Part shown: positions 1 through 10,097 of the stretch, in pieces
Position numbering within the stretch: the first letter of the stretch is position 1
Layout: the number at the start of each line of letters is the position of its first letter
Assembly: GCA_950097015.1 (NCBI GenBank)
Contig: CATNEN010000003.1
Location: forward strand, 3,099,001 to 3,163,000
Direction of reading: 5' to 3'
Length of the DNA: 64,000 nt
Origin: Macrostomum hystrix
Taxonomy: Eukaryota > Platyhelminthes > Macrostomidae
The notes under the pieces: generated by a model
Told to the model about the DNA's origin: nothing
The model's input: only the letters and a program-made list of their open reading frames with translations
Databases searched by the model: none
Position numbers and translations under genes: made by a program

Positions 1-905
1 GTGATGATAATAAGTTTTTACCACAGCAAACACAATAGTCAATACACAATCAGGTTGCAACATAGGTATGGGCGTGATTAATTAATGGGAATGGGAAAGG
101 GCAGGTGAAAAAGGTGTATCAATTACAGGTGAATAGATGGCAGCAATGGTAGATGAACAAATGGCAGTGATGGCAGGTGAAGAGAGAGTAACAATGGCAG
201 GTGAACAGATTGTAGTAGTGGCAAATGTACCAAGTGTAGTGTAGTTTTCCTGTAAAGCCATGCTTGTACTTGTATCTCATCTTGGAACTATGTCTGAGTG
301 CTGGTTGTTGTGATTGATTTTAAGCATAGTTGTTGAATCTGTAGAAGACAAGTTAGCTAGACCCAAATTAATTGCAATAAGATCATTCATTTAACAGTCT
401 AAGAAATAATCAGCATTCTCCATGCTGTGCAAAGTCCTATTATACCATTACAATTATAAGAGTTTTTGCTTGCTGTTGCATACTTGCATAGCTTTTTAAT
501 CAGTTAATAAGCCAACCAATAAATAAACCTTTAACTGTCATCATTGTATATGTTGTCTTATATACAAAAAACTCACTGTCATTATCTAGAAGCTAATGAA
601 AATTGAAATTCATATATTTGTTCTATTATATATACTCATATATGTAACATTATCTTTTATATATATTAAATATTTATAAATAAATAATAATTATATAATG
701 TAAGTATTTTACTGGTGGTTTATTATTCTAGTAAATTAAACTTTTTTCCTTATTATCTGCATGTATTGCCCTATTCCCTATATTTCCCTTTTTAATATTT
801 TGAGCACTCCATCTCCACTTATCTCCACAGGTTTAACACTCTTATTGTAGCATCTCATATAGGCACAAGCAGTCTGCTTTCTAGAGCAATTTACCAGTAT
901 CATGC
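1..905. other. AT-rich intergenic sequence
   Basis: No gene is supported here. Around 100-225 there is a degenerate short repeat built on GGCAGGTGAACAGAT-like units. The rest is AT-rich, with long TA runs near 640-700. Confidence 0.6.
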
Positions 906-910
906 TTACA

Positions 911-2888
911 GTCACAGATGCTATATTTACTAGATGGGCCACTCAGGCTCATTTGTGTGTCAAATTTGTCATTCTACTTTCTGATCAGTAGCCAGAGTGA
1001 AATAACTTATTGTACTTGCAAAAAAGCCAATCCAAGGTGCATCAGATACAACTGTGGGCTGTACAAAATCAAGTAAAGACAGTATATTCAGACAGCCATT
1101 AAACGAGGCCAATGATGCACATTTGTTCATTCTTTTTATAACTATTCATTTGAACATGATACATTCCACCAAAACCAATTCTTTGATGGCATTGTGAGCC
1201 TATAGTCAACTTAGACTTAAGGGAGTCTAATCGGTAGGCCGATCTTGATGTGGACCTGCTTACAATCCGATCACGAGGCCTGCGTGTGTGAAACCTACAA
1301 TTTACGGACGAGGCCTACCTTATAACGCCACGAAGGCACTGGTCTTCAGTGGGACGCAATGCCCCACAGAGAGCTGGCGCTACCTCGTATTGATCGCATG
1401 GAGAGGCTGCCCCATGTACAAAGGACAGATGAGGAGGTGGACAACCCGGTTCAGGAGCCGGTTAGCGGATTAGCCGATTAGCGATTAGTTCAGGAACCGC
1501 AGAGCACAGTTTTAGCCGCTGAAGACTCTTACCTCTCAGCCGATCAGTAGCGTGAGACGCGACGATCAAAAGGCTGCAGTAAAAAGCATCAAATCGAGGC
1601 CACTGCGACGCCATTGTGCATCCATTCAGAGGTGGCTGGCACAGCTTTCCTGCTGCCTGTCGGCTACTACGGAACCAGTGGCAGTTGGCTCTGCCATCAG
1701 AGACGACGCTTAAGAGGCCCTTCCGCCAGTTTTTTTCCTACTTCAGGGCCGTGTCGCCTTGCTCTTCAGTTGCCTGCTGCATGGTGTTGCACAGGACTGG
1801 AAGCAGCCGATCGCTGTAACTGTGAGGATGACGGCTGCTCAGCGGCATGGAAAATTCTGCAACAAGAACAACAACAACAAGAGACGCTAGTCCCAAAAGT
1901 CAGGGAGGCAGCGTCAGATGGCTCGCCGCAGAGCCAGCGCGCGAACATGGTCCGCGCCGGTGGCAGTGTCGGGCGCCCCGGCGTCGCTCAGCAAGCAGTC
2001 GACGTAGCGGCGGGTCCGAGCCTGGCCGCGCCTGAAGAGGCCCTGTAGGTTGAGCAGCAGCCAGCAGGACGTCCTGGGCGGTCAGGCAGCGCTGCGGACT
2101 GGAGGATGGCCCGGATCGAACGGTAGGCCGCCTAGGCGAGTCCTTTGCGCCGCCGGATGTCCTCTTTCACGTTGGGCACCTGAACGCCGAGGTAAGTGAA
2201 CCGCTGGCAGCGTTCGAGCGAGATGATCTGCCCGTCTGCGCCGCGGCACGTCAGGTCCGCTGGAATGTCGGCCAGCACGGTCAGCACTTCGGTCTTAAGC
2301 GTGTTGATCACTAGGCCGATCACTAGTTGATCACTAGTAGTCATCGATCAGTCACAGCAAAGCGGCAACTTGCACGACGGGCATCACGCTGCTGCACGAC
2401 CAGATAGAAGGCCTGGCTGCTGCTGATTTAGTACTGAACGAGGCCATCGAGTACTTGCTGGCTACGTGCTGAAAAGGAGTGGCGTGCTGAACTGCGACGA
2501 CTGCAGGAGGGAGCTGACAGCAGCAAGTGTTGCTGAATAAATGTCTGCCATACGCTGTCACCGGTCTCGAACATCCTTCGCCTGCGGCTTTGGGCGAGTT
2601 CTGCAAGATGGAGACTGCCTTCATTGCTCAGTCGCCCAGTTTCATTGTGCAGCCTTGGGTAGCTGAGCGATACCTTGGGTAACTGCTGTGTTCTTATAAC
2701 TTGTTCTTATAAAACTTTCTCAATTTTACATCACTTTCAAAATTAACATCCCAAAAAAGTTAAATTTTGAAAATAAAAAATACGTTAAAATGTTAATATT
2801 TCTACTGAACAGATAGATAGTAGTTCTGAAGACTTGCTACATACATTAGCCTGAGTGGCCATATCTAGTAAATATGGTATCTGTGCTC
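911..2888. mobile_element. Decayed TIR-flanked element (~2 kb)
   Basis: Inverted repeats of about 37 bp bound a GC-richer block inside AT-rich flanks. The left copy is at 913-949 and the right copy at 2848-2886. Both contain TATTTACTAGAT followed by GGCCACTCAGGCT in opposite orientation, with only a few mismatches. The interior has no intact transposase that I recognise. It does contain a reverse-transcriptase-like remnant on the minus strand (2132-2344), so it may be a non-autonomous DNA element carrying a nested insertion. Target-site duplications were not identified with confidence. Confidence 0.55.
2132..2344 (-). pseudogene. Non-LTR retrotransposon reverse transcriptase fragment
   Basis: The 70-residue reading frame contains NTLKTEVLTV near residue 14, RFTYLGVQV near 48 and EDIRRRKGLA at its end. 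This is the arrangement seen at the C-terminal side of LINE reverse transcriptases (a KTE/KTK motif, then a YLG motif, then an RI..A..A helix). The frame stops directly after this point, and similarity to the expected continuation persists only weakly toward 1900. It is a dead fragment inside the TIR-flanked block. Confidence 0.6.
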
Positions 2889-2889
2889 A

Positions 2890-4240
2890 CAGTCTTCAGG
2901 GCTCTCCTGGACTGAATGATCACAACCTCAATCTCGAACAGAGAAGAGCGCTAACACTTTGAAACACAAATCCCTATATATTCTATCTATATAGGGATTG
3001 CTAATATTGAAATTTGTTCAAAATACAGTGATGGGGATGTCTGGTGGGATTATTTGGTGTGGGAGATGGGATGGCTGTTAGGGAGATGTGGATAGATTTT
3101 ACAAAAAATTTAAAACACTAATACTTTATTATAAAATAATACAATAATATTTTATGTAATTTAATTTATATTGTTGTGTTGCCACCATAGAGTCAATTAT
3201 TATTACCTATCACACTACTAATTTTAACTATTAGGAATTAGGAATAATTGAAGCTTCAATAAGACGTGTCAGTGAGTCAATATCTAGGATTTCTGCATTA
3301 GGTAAAAGGGGTGTTTTAGTTTCCCTTTACAAGCTTCTGCTGTGCGTGTTCTAACGTGTTTTAATTAGAATTCAGAATGACAGGTAGAAGGGTAGGGACT
3401 GGACTTTAGCTTATGACTAATGACTGATGCATCTACATTCTACATGCGATAGTGCAGACAGGCAGAAAGGAGCAGAGGACAGAATTGTCATGCGCAAATA
3501 TCATCTTTCAAGGAGCAGGCAAGGCCAAGCTAGACAAAAGCTCACTCAGCTAGTATATTACGAGTACGAGTATAAAGCACTAAAGTACATAGACAATTCT
3601 AGAATTTTCCGCTTCTGCTTGTTGTGTATTTAGTGGCTAGTGCCTTTTACTTTACTTCTGCACTGTCTTTCCTTATCATTTGCTGACCTTCCTGTGATCT
3701 ATTTCTGTTGTGTTGTCACTACTCATTACTCACTTGTTTACGCCTTGAAATTATTTTATACACAAAAAATGTTGGACTTTTGGACTACAAGGAAAAGATT
3801 AGACACGAGACAGAAAACACGGGAGTAGAGACGAGACAATTTAAACATAAGACAAGGTAGAGATGACAGGAAATTTTGGATGTCGGAAAGGGCCAGGATA
3901 GAATCTTAAAGCTAGTGAGCAGTGAAAGGATATGTGTGTAAGAAGGCAAACAAAATACTAGGCGGTAAAGCATAGTTTCATGGTTTAAATTTTGCAGTAG
4001 TGCTAAGCAATAAACACGTTCCTATTTTCTGTGAAAAAAATGCAACCCGTAACGTTGCTTATACGTTGATGCCTGTCGTTGCTCAATGAGACTTTGTGAG
4101 GCGGGTTTTGGGGGTGCGTCTCGTACGCATATGACCTGTGGGGTGGTTTGTCTTTCAAATCTTCCTATTGGTCTAGCCCCCTGTCCATTAGGGGTGGGTG
4201 CAGACTTGCCGGAATGAGATAGACAAGTTTTCCTAGCTGC
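2890..4240. other. Intergenic, no gene recognised
   Basis: AT-rich spacer. The short ORFs around 3427-3973 have no recognisable domains and no conserved composition. A CCAAT-like box (CTATTGGTC) lies near 4164, just before the GC-rich promoter of the first GST gene. Confidence 0.5.
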
Positions 4241-4244
4241 ACTT

Positions 4245-4395
4245 TTCTCAAACCGGTTTAAACCGAAACGCGCGTGTCGTCTGCGGGGCCCCGTGAAGGT
4301 GGGGGGGAGGTGTTGGGGCGGCGGGGAGGGGATGGGTGGAGGCCTTTGTGTCTGGATGAGAAGCGTAGCATAGAGTGTTGACTATAAAAGCACGA
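4245..4395 (+). promoter_or_regulatory. Promoter of first Pi-class GST gene
   Basis: A G-rich stretch (about 4283-4340) precedes TATAAAAG at 4383-4390. Transcription would start near 4415. The palindrome AAACCGGTTT lies at about 4250. The downstream 5' UTR intron begins at 4460, which fits a TATA-driven start here. Confidence 0.6.
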
Positions 4396-4459
4396 GCCGT
4401 CTTACCTTTCACGCCACCTTTCTGCACGACAGTCATCTGCTCAGCTTATTTGAATATCT

Positions 4460-4544
4460 GTAAGTGCTACTTCTCATTAATCACTTCATATTCGTTACAT
4501 TGTGTATTCAACATCTCGTACTGGTATTTTCATTCGATTTTCAG
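4460..4544 (+). other. 5' UTR intron of first GST gene
   Basis: The donor GTAAGTGC begins at 4460 and the acceptor TTTTCAG ends at 4544, giving 85 bp. The spliced leader-to-ATG distance is 35 nt. The second GST gene has the same arrangement (6672-6752), which supports both introns. The reading frame upstream of 4580 is therefore intronic and not part of the protein. Confidence 0.7.
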
Positions 4545-4579
4545 AACAAACAGCTTCTATTAACGGAACTCAATCAAGC

Positions 4580-5203
4580 ATGTCTGGCAACAAGTACGAA
4601 TTTATCTACTTCCCGGTGAAGGGCTACGGCAATATGGTTCGCGTCATCCTAGAGGACCAGGGCATTCCCTACGAGTACACGCCTGTTGGCGAGAACTGGC
4701 CCCAGATTAAGCCGACAACTCCATTCGGCCAGGTACCAGTGCTGGTTGTCAATGGTACCCACAAGATTGGTCAGTCGCACACGATCGCTCGCTACCTGGG
4801 CCGTGAGCACGGTCTTATGGGTAGCAACAACATCGAGCAGGCCACCATCGAGATGTGGATCGACCAGAGTGCCGATGTACGCAAAAAGTTTGCCAAGATG
4901 ATCTACACCGACTATGAGAACGGACTCAAGCCATTCCTGGAATCTCTACCTAGCGATCTGGCTGTGTTTGAGAAACAACTCACCGGTGACAGTGCTCACC
5001 TGCTGATGGGCAAGGTGACCCTGGCTGATTACATCGTGTTCGACCTACTCCACGTGCTGGTGGCTCTGAGCCCCAACTGTCTGGACAGCTCGCCACACGT
5101 GAAGGCCTTCTACACCAGCTTCGGAGCCCGCGAGAAGCTGCACGCCTTCCTGGAGCGCTCGGAGATCAAGTCGATGAAGTACACCGGCTCTGGTCACCTC
5201 TGA
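4580..5203 (+). CDS. GSTP: Glutathione S-transferase, Pi class (paralogue 1)
   Basis: A cytosolic enzyme that conjugates glutathione to electrophiles, 207 residues, within the usual 205-215 of the class. The N-terminal thioredoxin-like domain (1-80) has the catalytic Tyr10 in YFPVKG and the glutathione-site residues Trp40, Lys44, Gln51 and the Gln65-Ser66 pair in GQSHTIARYLGREHGLMG. The C-terminal helical domain contains EMWIDQ and LADYIVFDLL. The spacing and the YFPV...DQG...PFGQ pattern match Pi better than sigma or mu. The site-equivalent of human Pi Cys47 is Thr. ATG 4580 was chosen because the longer frame from 4502 crosses a splice acceptor at 4544. The coding region has no intron. It is the first of three tandem copies (next at 6762 and 8736). 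Confidence 0.9.
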   Translation: MSGNKYEFIYFPVKGYGNMVRVILEDQGIPYEYTPVGENWPQIKPTTPFGQVPVLVVNGTHKIGQSHTIARYLGREHGLMGSNNIEQATIEMWIDQSADVRKKFAKMIYTDYENGLKPFLESLPSDLAVFEKQLTGDSAHLLMGKVTLADYIVFDLLHVLVALSPNCLDSSPHVKAFYTSFGAREKLHAFLERSEIKSMKYTGSGHL

Positions 5204-5610
5204 GCAATCTTGGTTACTCGCCTTTCGATTGAAAACTCTAGGATTATCCTGACCTGAGCTTAGCTTGATGTTGTCTTAATCGCCTTGCTTAATCTTTTCC
5301 AGTGGTTAGTTCTCAATAGTAGGTTTTTTATGATCAAAGTTTGGCACAAGATTTCGCCATAATATTTTTGACTCATCGCCTATATCCAATATTAAGACAC
5401 GTTATTAACTTAGTAAGTAATTTCTTGCAATCAGTCTCAAATATTGAAGCAACATTTTCCGTTTACAAGCCTCGAAAACAAAAATACAGACCGAAGGTCA
5501 GAATCTAGTTGACGGTTTAATATTTCGTTAAGTTTCTACTTAAAAATCCTAACAGTAGCGTGTTTTTTGAGTTTTTTTGAGTTTTTTGTTTTGCTAGCGT
5601 CTCATTATGG
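5204..5610. other. 3' flank of GST paralogue 1
   Basis: AT-rich 3' UTR and spacer. No gene or repeat is recognised before the SINE-like copy at 5612. Confidence 0.5.
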
Positions 5611-5611
5611 T

Positions 5612-5706
5612 TAAAATTGCACGACAAGCCCCCAAGCCTTCTCTCCGAGGCTGCGCTGTAGGGACCTTGGTGCCAGAGTCAAACGCGTTAACCGCTTAGC
5701 CATTAT
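5612..5706 (-). mobile_element. SINE family A copy (tRNA-like head)
   Basis: On the minus strand it starts with a tRNA-like head (GGCTAAGCGGTTAACGCG, resembling a long-variable-arm tRNA). It then runs through GGTCCCTAC and GAGAGAAGGCTTGGGGGC to TTGTCGTGCAA. The same segments occur at 10608-10768 and 22305-22425 on the plus strand, which defines a dispersed family. This copy is 3'-truncated. Confidence 0.6.
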
Positions 5707-5725
5707 GACTAACAAAAACACTTAG

Positions 5726-5988
5726 TATTGGTTTTGTCAGCCTAACTGAGAATAAAGCCACCCAAAATGAGAATCCTGCCTACGCTGACTGCGAAGGGCC
5801 TGGCTGCGTGCAGCCTTCGTCTATGGGCCATAGATTCTCACATTGGATGGCTTTTTATCACTTTGCTTGTCCTTTATTGTTTATGGCCCATAGACGAAGG
5901 CTGCACGCAGCCAGGCCCTTCGCAGTCAGCGTAGGCAGGATTCTCATTTTGGGTGGCTTTATTCTCAGTTAGGCTGACAAAACCAATA
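5726..5988. repeat. Perfect foldback (107-bp inverted arms)
   Basis: The left arm 5726-5832 and right arm 5882-5988 are exact reverse complements over all 107 bases, separated by a 49-bp loop. The arms are more GC-rich than the surroundings. Perfect identity implies recent insertion or ongoing arm correction. It is a MITE or foldback-type element, and the open frame read through it on the minus strand (5874-6080) is a by-product. Confidence 0.85.
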
Positions 5989-6067
5989 TTATCAAGCAGA
6001 GACACACAGCCACACCCTAGACAAGACAAAAATAGACAAGACCACGTTTCTGGGTCATTCTGAAACG

Positions 6068-6093
6068 TATAAAAAGGCAAGAATATTCTAGAA
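6068..6093 (+). promoter_or_regulatory. TATA-like box plus perfect heat-shock element
   Basis: TATAAAAAGG at 6068-6077 is followed at 6081-6093 by GAATATTCTAGAA, an exact GAAnnTTCnnGAA trimer, the binding pattern of heat shock factor. It lies 670 bp upstream of the second GST start codon and immediately outside the foldback. Whether it drives that gene is inference, because a second TATA-like site exists near 6473. Confidence 0.5.
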
Positions 6094-6671
6094 AACTCTT
6101 ATCAAACGAAGTGCTTGTTTCTTAGGTTCAAGCAGGCGATTTTACTTGGCTATTGTAGATTTCTACAACACGGTTTTGGATTGAGATTGGACCATACTAT
6201 AATGTTAGTTCGCGAGTTGTTTTACTCAATGGGAAGTTAAAGCTTTATAGTACAAACGTACAAACTTCAGTTTGATCTCGCGAGTGTCTTGAGTGTGTGT
6301 CTGTCTATCAAATAGATTATTAGTGGGGTCTCTCTCTCTCTCTAGGAATGAATGAAGAATCCAGTTTAATCTAGTTTTTCATAAAAAAAATCTCCAGTGG
6401 AAGTAGGATCTCACTCACTCCTAGCCCACACACAGCAGCAGCTGCACGGCATGGAATGTCAACGTTTTCTCTCTATATTTTGCTGAAGAGGTTGGCTCAT
6501 TGGCCTGGATATTATCGATCGGCTTTATCCAGTCGCTAAGCTTGCCTTCGCACAGAAAATATCGCATAAATTCAGCTGTTCGCGCTTGTGACACACCTCA
6601 CTTCGCTACAGATCTGCCTCCCTACTGCTTCCTTTGCAAATATCTGAACTGTTGTGTGATCTTGTTAGCTT

Positions 6672-6752
6672 GTAAGTGTATTGTTTCTTAGCTATCTTTC
6701 ATGTGTTTGTTAAGCATTTTGTAGATTTTGTAAATTATCTCATCATTTTCAG
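6672..6752 (+). other. 5' UTR intron of second GST gene
   Basis: Donor GTAAGTGT begins at 6672 and acceptor TTTTCAG ends at 6752, giving 81 bp. It sits 9 nt before the ATG. Size and position mirror the intron of paralogue 1, so the intron predates the duplication. Confidence 0.75.
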
Positions 6753-6761
6753 CGGCATAGA

Positions 6762-7394
6762 ATGTCTGGAAACACCTACGAGCTCACCTATTTCCCAGTG
6801 AAGGGCCTTGGCAACATGATCCGTCTCATTCTGGAAGACCAGGGAGTCGAATACACCTTCACAACTGTCACTAAGGACACTTGGTCTGAGCACAAGCCCA
6901 ACACACCGTTTGGCCAGCTGCCAGTGCTCACAATCAATGGCGAGACAAAGTTGGCCCAGTCGCACACCATCGCTCGTTACCTGGGCCGTGAGCACAACCT
7001 CATGGGCGGTAGCAACATTGAGCAGGCCCAGGTAGAAATGTGGATCGATCAGACAATTGACATTCGCAACAAATTCGTCCAAATGATTTACGGCGACTTC
7101 GAAGCTGGCAAGCAGCCGTTTGTGGACTCGATTCCCAGCCTGCTGGAGCCATTTGAGAAGCAACTAGCTGCTCAGGAGGACAAGACCCACCTGTTGCTGG
7201 GCAAACTCACTGTAGCCGACTACATCTTCTTTGACTCGCTGTTGTACTTGGTAGCTCTCAGCTCGGACTGTCTGGAGTCTTCGCCGTCTGTCAAAGCATT
7301 CTTCGAGTCGTTTGGAGCTCGCGAGAAAATCGCCGCCTTTCTAAATCGCGACGATATTAAAGAGGCCAAGTTTACTGGCTCCGACCATCTCTGA
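6762..7394 (+). CDS. GSTP: Glutathione S-transferase, Pi class (paralogue 2)
   Basis: A 210-residue cytosolic glutathione transferase. Tyr10 (YFPVKG), Trp41, Lys45, Gln52 and the Gln66-Ser67 pair form the glutathione site. PFGQLPVL is followed by AQSHTIARYLGREHNLMG. The C-terminal domain carries EMWIDQTIDIRNKF, LLGKLTVADY and a GSDHL tail, all typical of the Pi class. The coding region is a single exon. It shares the TGSxHL ending and the 5' UTR intron with paralogue 1 and is clearly its tandem duplicate. The heat-shock element upstream suggests stress induction, which is inference. Confidence 0.9.
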   Translation: MSGNTYELTYFPVKGLGNMIRLILEDQGVEYTFTTVTKDTWSEHKPNTPFGQLPVLTINGETKLAQSHTIARYLGREHNLMGGSNIEQAQVEMWIDQTIDIRNKFVQMIYGDFEAGKQPFVDSIPSLLEPFEKQLAAQEDKTHLLLGKLTVADYIFFDSLLYLVALSSDCLESSPSVKAFFESFGAREKIAAFLNRDDIKEAKFTGSDHL

Positions 7395-7950
7395 AAGAGC
7401 GTTCGGGCTAAATCTATGGACTGTTGTTAGAAAACAATGCCCTCAATTGGTCATTACTATTTTTTGTATCTAATTCATCTTGAAATCGGTGACGGATTTG
7501 AAATCACTAGAAACTTTTGGAATAATTTATAATATTGAATTATTTACACTGCTTTGCTTTCATAGTTTTTAAAGCATATCTACTAGTTACCTTATCACTT
7601 TTTTTTATCGTAGAAGAATTTCCTCGATAAATTTGCCTTCTGAATCTCAATGTCTACTGGCAGTTTTTATAATAACCTTACGTACAAAGCACTTTTTTCT
7701 TAGCTTTATACTTTTATTAACTTTTTTTACCGCCTGCTTGTCGTATTCGCAGAGACATTGCTTCCGGTACAACTGTCGTGTTTTTCACTATTTTTAAAGG
7801 CTTGCTTTCCTAAAAAACAAAACGGTCTACTCGTTTTGATTCCCAATATACGCAACTCTTTGGTTTATTGATTTCTTGGGAAAATTTAGATTTTTAACAA
7901 AATATAATTCTTACTATAATTTATAAGTTCTTAGACCTGTCTTAGACCTT
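7395..7950. other. AT-rich spacer after GST paralogue 2
   Basis: 3' UTR and AT-rich spacer. No gene, RNA or repeat recognised. Confidence 0.5.
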
Positions 7951-7956
7951 TATTTA

Positions 7957-8286
7957 TACCCTAGCAACCATAGACGTTGATGTATTTAAGCCCTAGCAAC
8001 CATAGACTTTGCTGTATTTGAGCCCTAGCAACCAAGACATAGCTGTCTCTGAGCCCTATCGACCATAGACCCTGCTGTATTTGAGCCCTAGCAACCATAG
8101 ACTTTGCTGTATTTGAGCCCTAGCAACCATAGACCTGACTGTCTCTGAGCCCTAGCGACCTTAGATCTGACTGTTTCTGAGCCCTAGCAACAAATGACCT
8201 GACTGTCTCTGAGCCCTAGCGACCTTAGATCTGACTGTCTCTGAGCCCTAGCAACAAATGACCTGACCGTCTCTGAGCCCTACTAT
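7957..8286. repeat. Minisatellite, ~32-bp unit
   Basis: About ten diverged copies of a unit built on GAGCCCTAGCAACCATAGAC plus CTGTATTT or CTGTCTCT. It lies between GST paralogues 2 and 3. Confidence 0.85.
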
Positions 8287-8735
8287 TTGTAATTGATAAA
8301 CCTAGTATTGAATCTCGCAAAACTTGAGAGACTTATTATCCAAATTGCTGAATATTTCTATATTACTTAGCTATAGTCCAAGGAACTATGAACCTCCAAG
8401 TAAGCTTTTCGATTGAAGATTAGCTGTGTTAATTTTATTAGCCAACGTGTTTTTATCTAGCAGTCTGCAGTTTGTTGTATAGCGCAGTTGAATGTGTTTA
8501 TCAAAGGTGAACTGCGCGCTAATAGTGAGTCAACAATCACCTGGCACAGGTGGCGCGATTTTAACGACCTTTCCAGAAAATGCAACATTCTCTAAGCAAT
8601 CAGTGAACCACCACCTCAAGGCCATTAATTTCGATATAGAAACTGCTCGTTAGCGAAGTGTAGCAAAAACCTACAGCAAAGTGTTGTTACTGTTTGAAAA
8701 ATTTGTTACAGAGAAATAAAAACTCGAAACGAACA

Positions 8736-9374
8736 ATGTCGTCGCCGAAGTATGAATTAACCTACTTTCCGGCCAAAGGCAAGGGCAACCTTATTCGCCT
8801 GTTGCTAGTTGACCAGGCCATACCATACAAGTACACGGAGTATACCACTGAGTCCTGGCCGGCCGTCAAGTCCAAGTATCCGTTCAGACAGCTGCCAGTG
8901 TTGACGGTTGATGGCGCCCATGAGATTGCTCAGTCGCACACTATCGCTCGCTACTTGGCTCGTGAGCACGGCCTACTTGGCAGCAACAGTCTCGAGCAGG
9001 CCCAGGTGGAGATGTGGGTTGATCAGACACTGGATCTCCGCAACAGGCTAATGAATGTGCTGCACATTGACTATGAAAAGTTGATTCAACCCTTCTTGGA
9101 CTCTCTGCCTGGCCAGTTTGAGATCTTTGAGACCCGTCTGGCTGCTCAGCCTGCCTCGGCCAAGCACCTGGCCCTGGGTCAGCTGACCCTGGCTGACTAC
9201 GCACTGTTCGATGTACTCTTCTACCTGCAGCTGCTCAGACCGGGGTCGCTAGACAACACGCCAGTTTTGAAGGCCTTCTACACGGAGTTCGCCGCTAGAC
9301 CGAATCTGCGAGCCTACATGGAGACTGACGAGTTTAAGAAGATGCGAACCACTGGCTCTAAGCACCTGCCTTAG
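8736..9374 (+). CDS. GSTP: Glutathione S-transferase, Pi class (paralogue 3)
   Basis: A 212-residue glutathione transferase and the most diverged of the three tandem copies. Catalytic Tyr10 (YFPAKG), Trp41 and the SHTIARYLAREHGLLG segment are kept. The otherwise conserved PFGQLP has become PFRQLP: Arg51 replaces Gly immediately before the Gln that binds glutathione. The ATG at 8736 aligns with the other starts; a frame from 8694 adds 14 residues with no family similarity. No intron is apparent in the coding region, and no obvious 5' UTR intron is seen. Altered substrate range or reduced activity is possible but not shown. Confidence 0.88.
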   Translation: MSSPKYELTYFPAKGKGNLIRLLLVDQAIPYKYTEYTTESWPAVKSKYPFRQLPVLTVDGAHEIAQSHTIARYLAREHGLLGSNSLEQAQVEMWVDQTLDLRNRLMNVLHIDYEKLIQPFLDSLPGQFEIFETRLAAQPASAKHLALGQLTLADYALFDVLFYLQLLRPGSLDNTPVLKAFYTEFAARPNLRAYMETDEFKKMRTTGSKHLP

Positions 9375-9655
9375 CAATTAGTACTGTCGCGTGACTGTTG
9401 TAATGAGAAGAAATTCATCATTCGGACCTTTTAGCTTGATTGATAAACCTTTCGTGATTTTATTAAACAAATTTTTCCTTCTATTTTTATAAATTCTTAT
9501 TTAAAATATACGAGCAATTAAACTTTTTTATACAGGCTTTTCATTTTACATGGTTTATAATTAGTTTTTTAAAACTATAAATGATTCTTAAAAAGTTTCT
9601 CTTTCAGACATTCAGGTTCATTGGTAGTTTCACTTCCCTGAAGAAAACTATAATC
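9375..9655. other. Spacer after GST paralogue 3
   Basis: AT-rich 3' flank. Nothing recognised before the SINE at 9660. Confidence 0.4.
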
Positions 9656-9659
9656 ACAT

Positions 9660-9915
9660 GAGGGGAGCTGCAGCCTAGTGGTTAGAGCGTCGAACTCACC
9701 GATTGAAAGTAGACACTTAACTCTGCATTGCTTCAGTTCACCCAGCTGGTGAATGGGCACCAGCCTTTGCTGGGGTAATTGGGGGTGGGTGTGGCGTCCC
9801 TCCCCAGTCCATGGACTGAACAGCCGTACGCAGCCTTCAGATGCGTCGCCAAACAGCTATGACTGTGCTGTCGGCTGCACATCTTGCCCAATTGGGGCAG
9901 GTGTAATCAATTTTG
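9660..9915 (+). mobile_element. SINE family B copy
   Basis: Starts with an A-box-like head (CAGCCTAGTGGTTAGAGCG) and lacks the B-box part. It continues through ACACTTAACTCTGCATTG, the block GGTGTGGCGTCCC and the palindrome CAGTCCATGGACTG (9805-9818). It ends in a tail with CAGCCGTACGCAGCC and CAATTGGGGCAGGTGTAATC. The same core recurs six or more times in the window in both orientations. Confidence 0.8.
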
Positions 9916-10097
9916 TATGTTTTCGTCTTCCCTGAAGATCCGTCATTCGTTTTTTTCAGGACTTCATATCCTTAAGTAGCCTTATGCGCACTATTTTCAG
10001 ATACATAAGTCGCTAAAAGTACAAATTCTCAATCGATTTCATCTCATCGGCATCATATCAAAGACCCAGATCGAGGTTTTTGCATTAAAAATCTATA

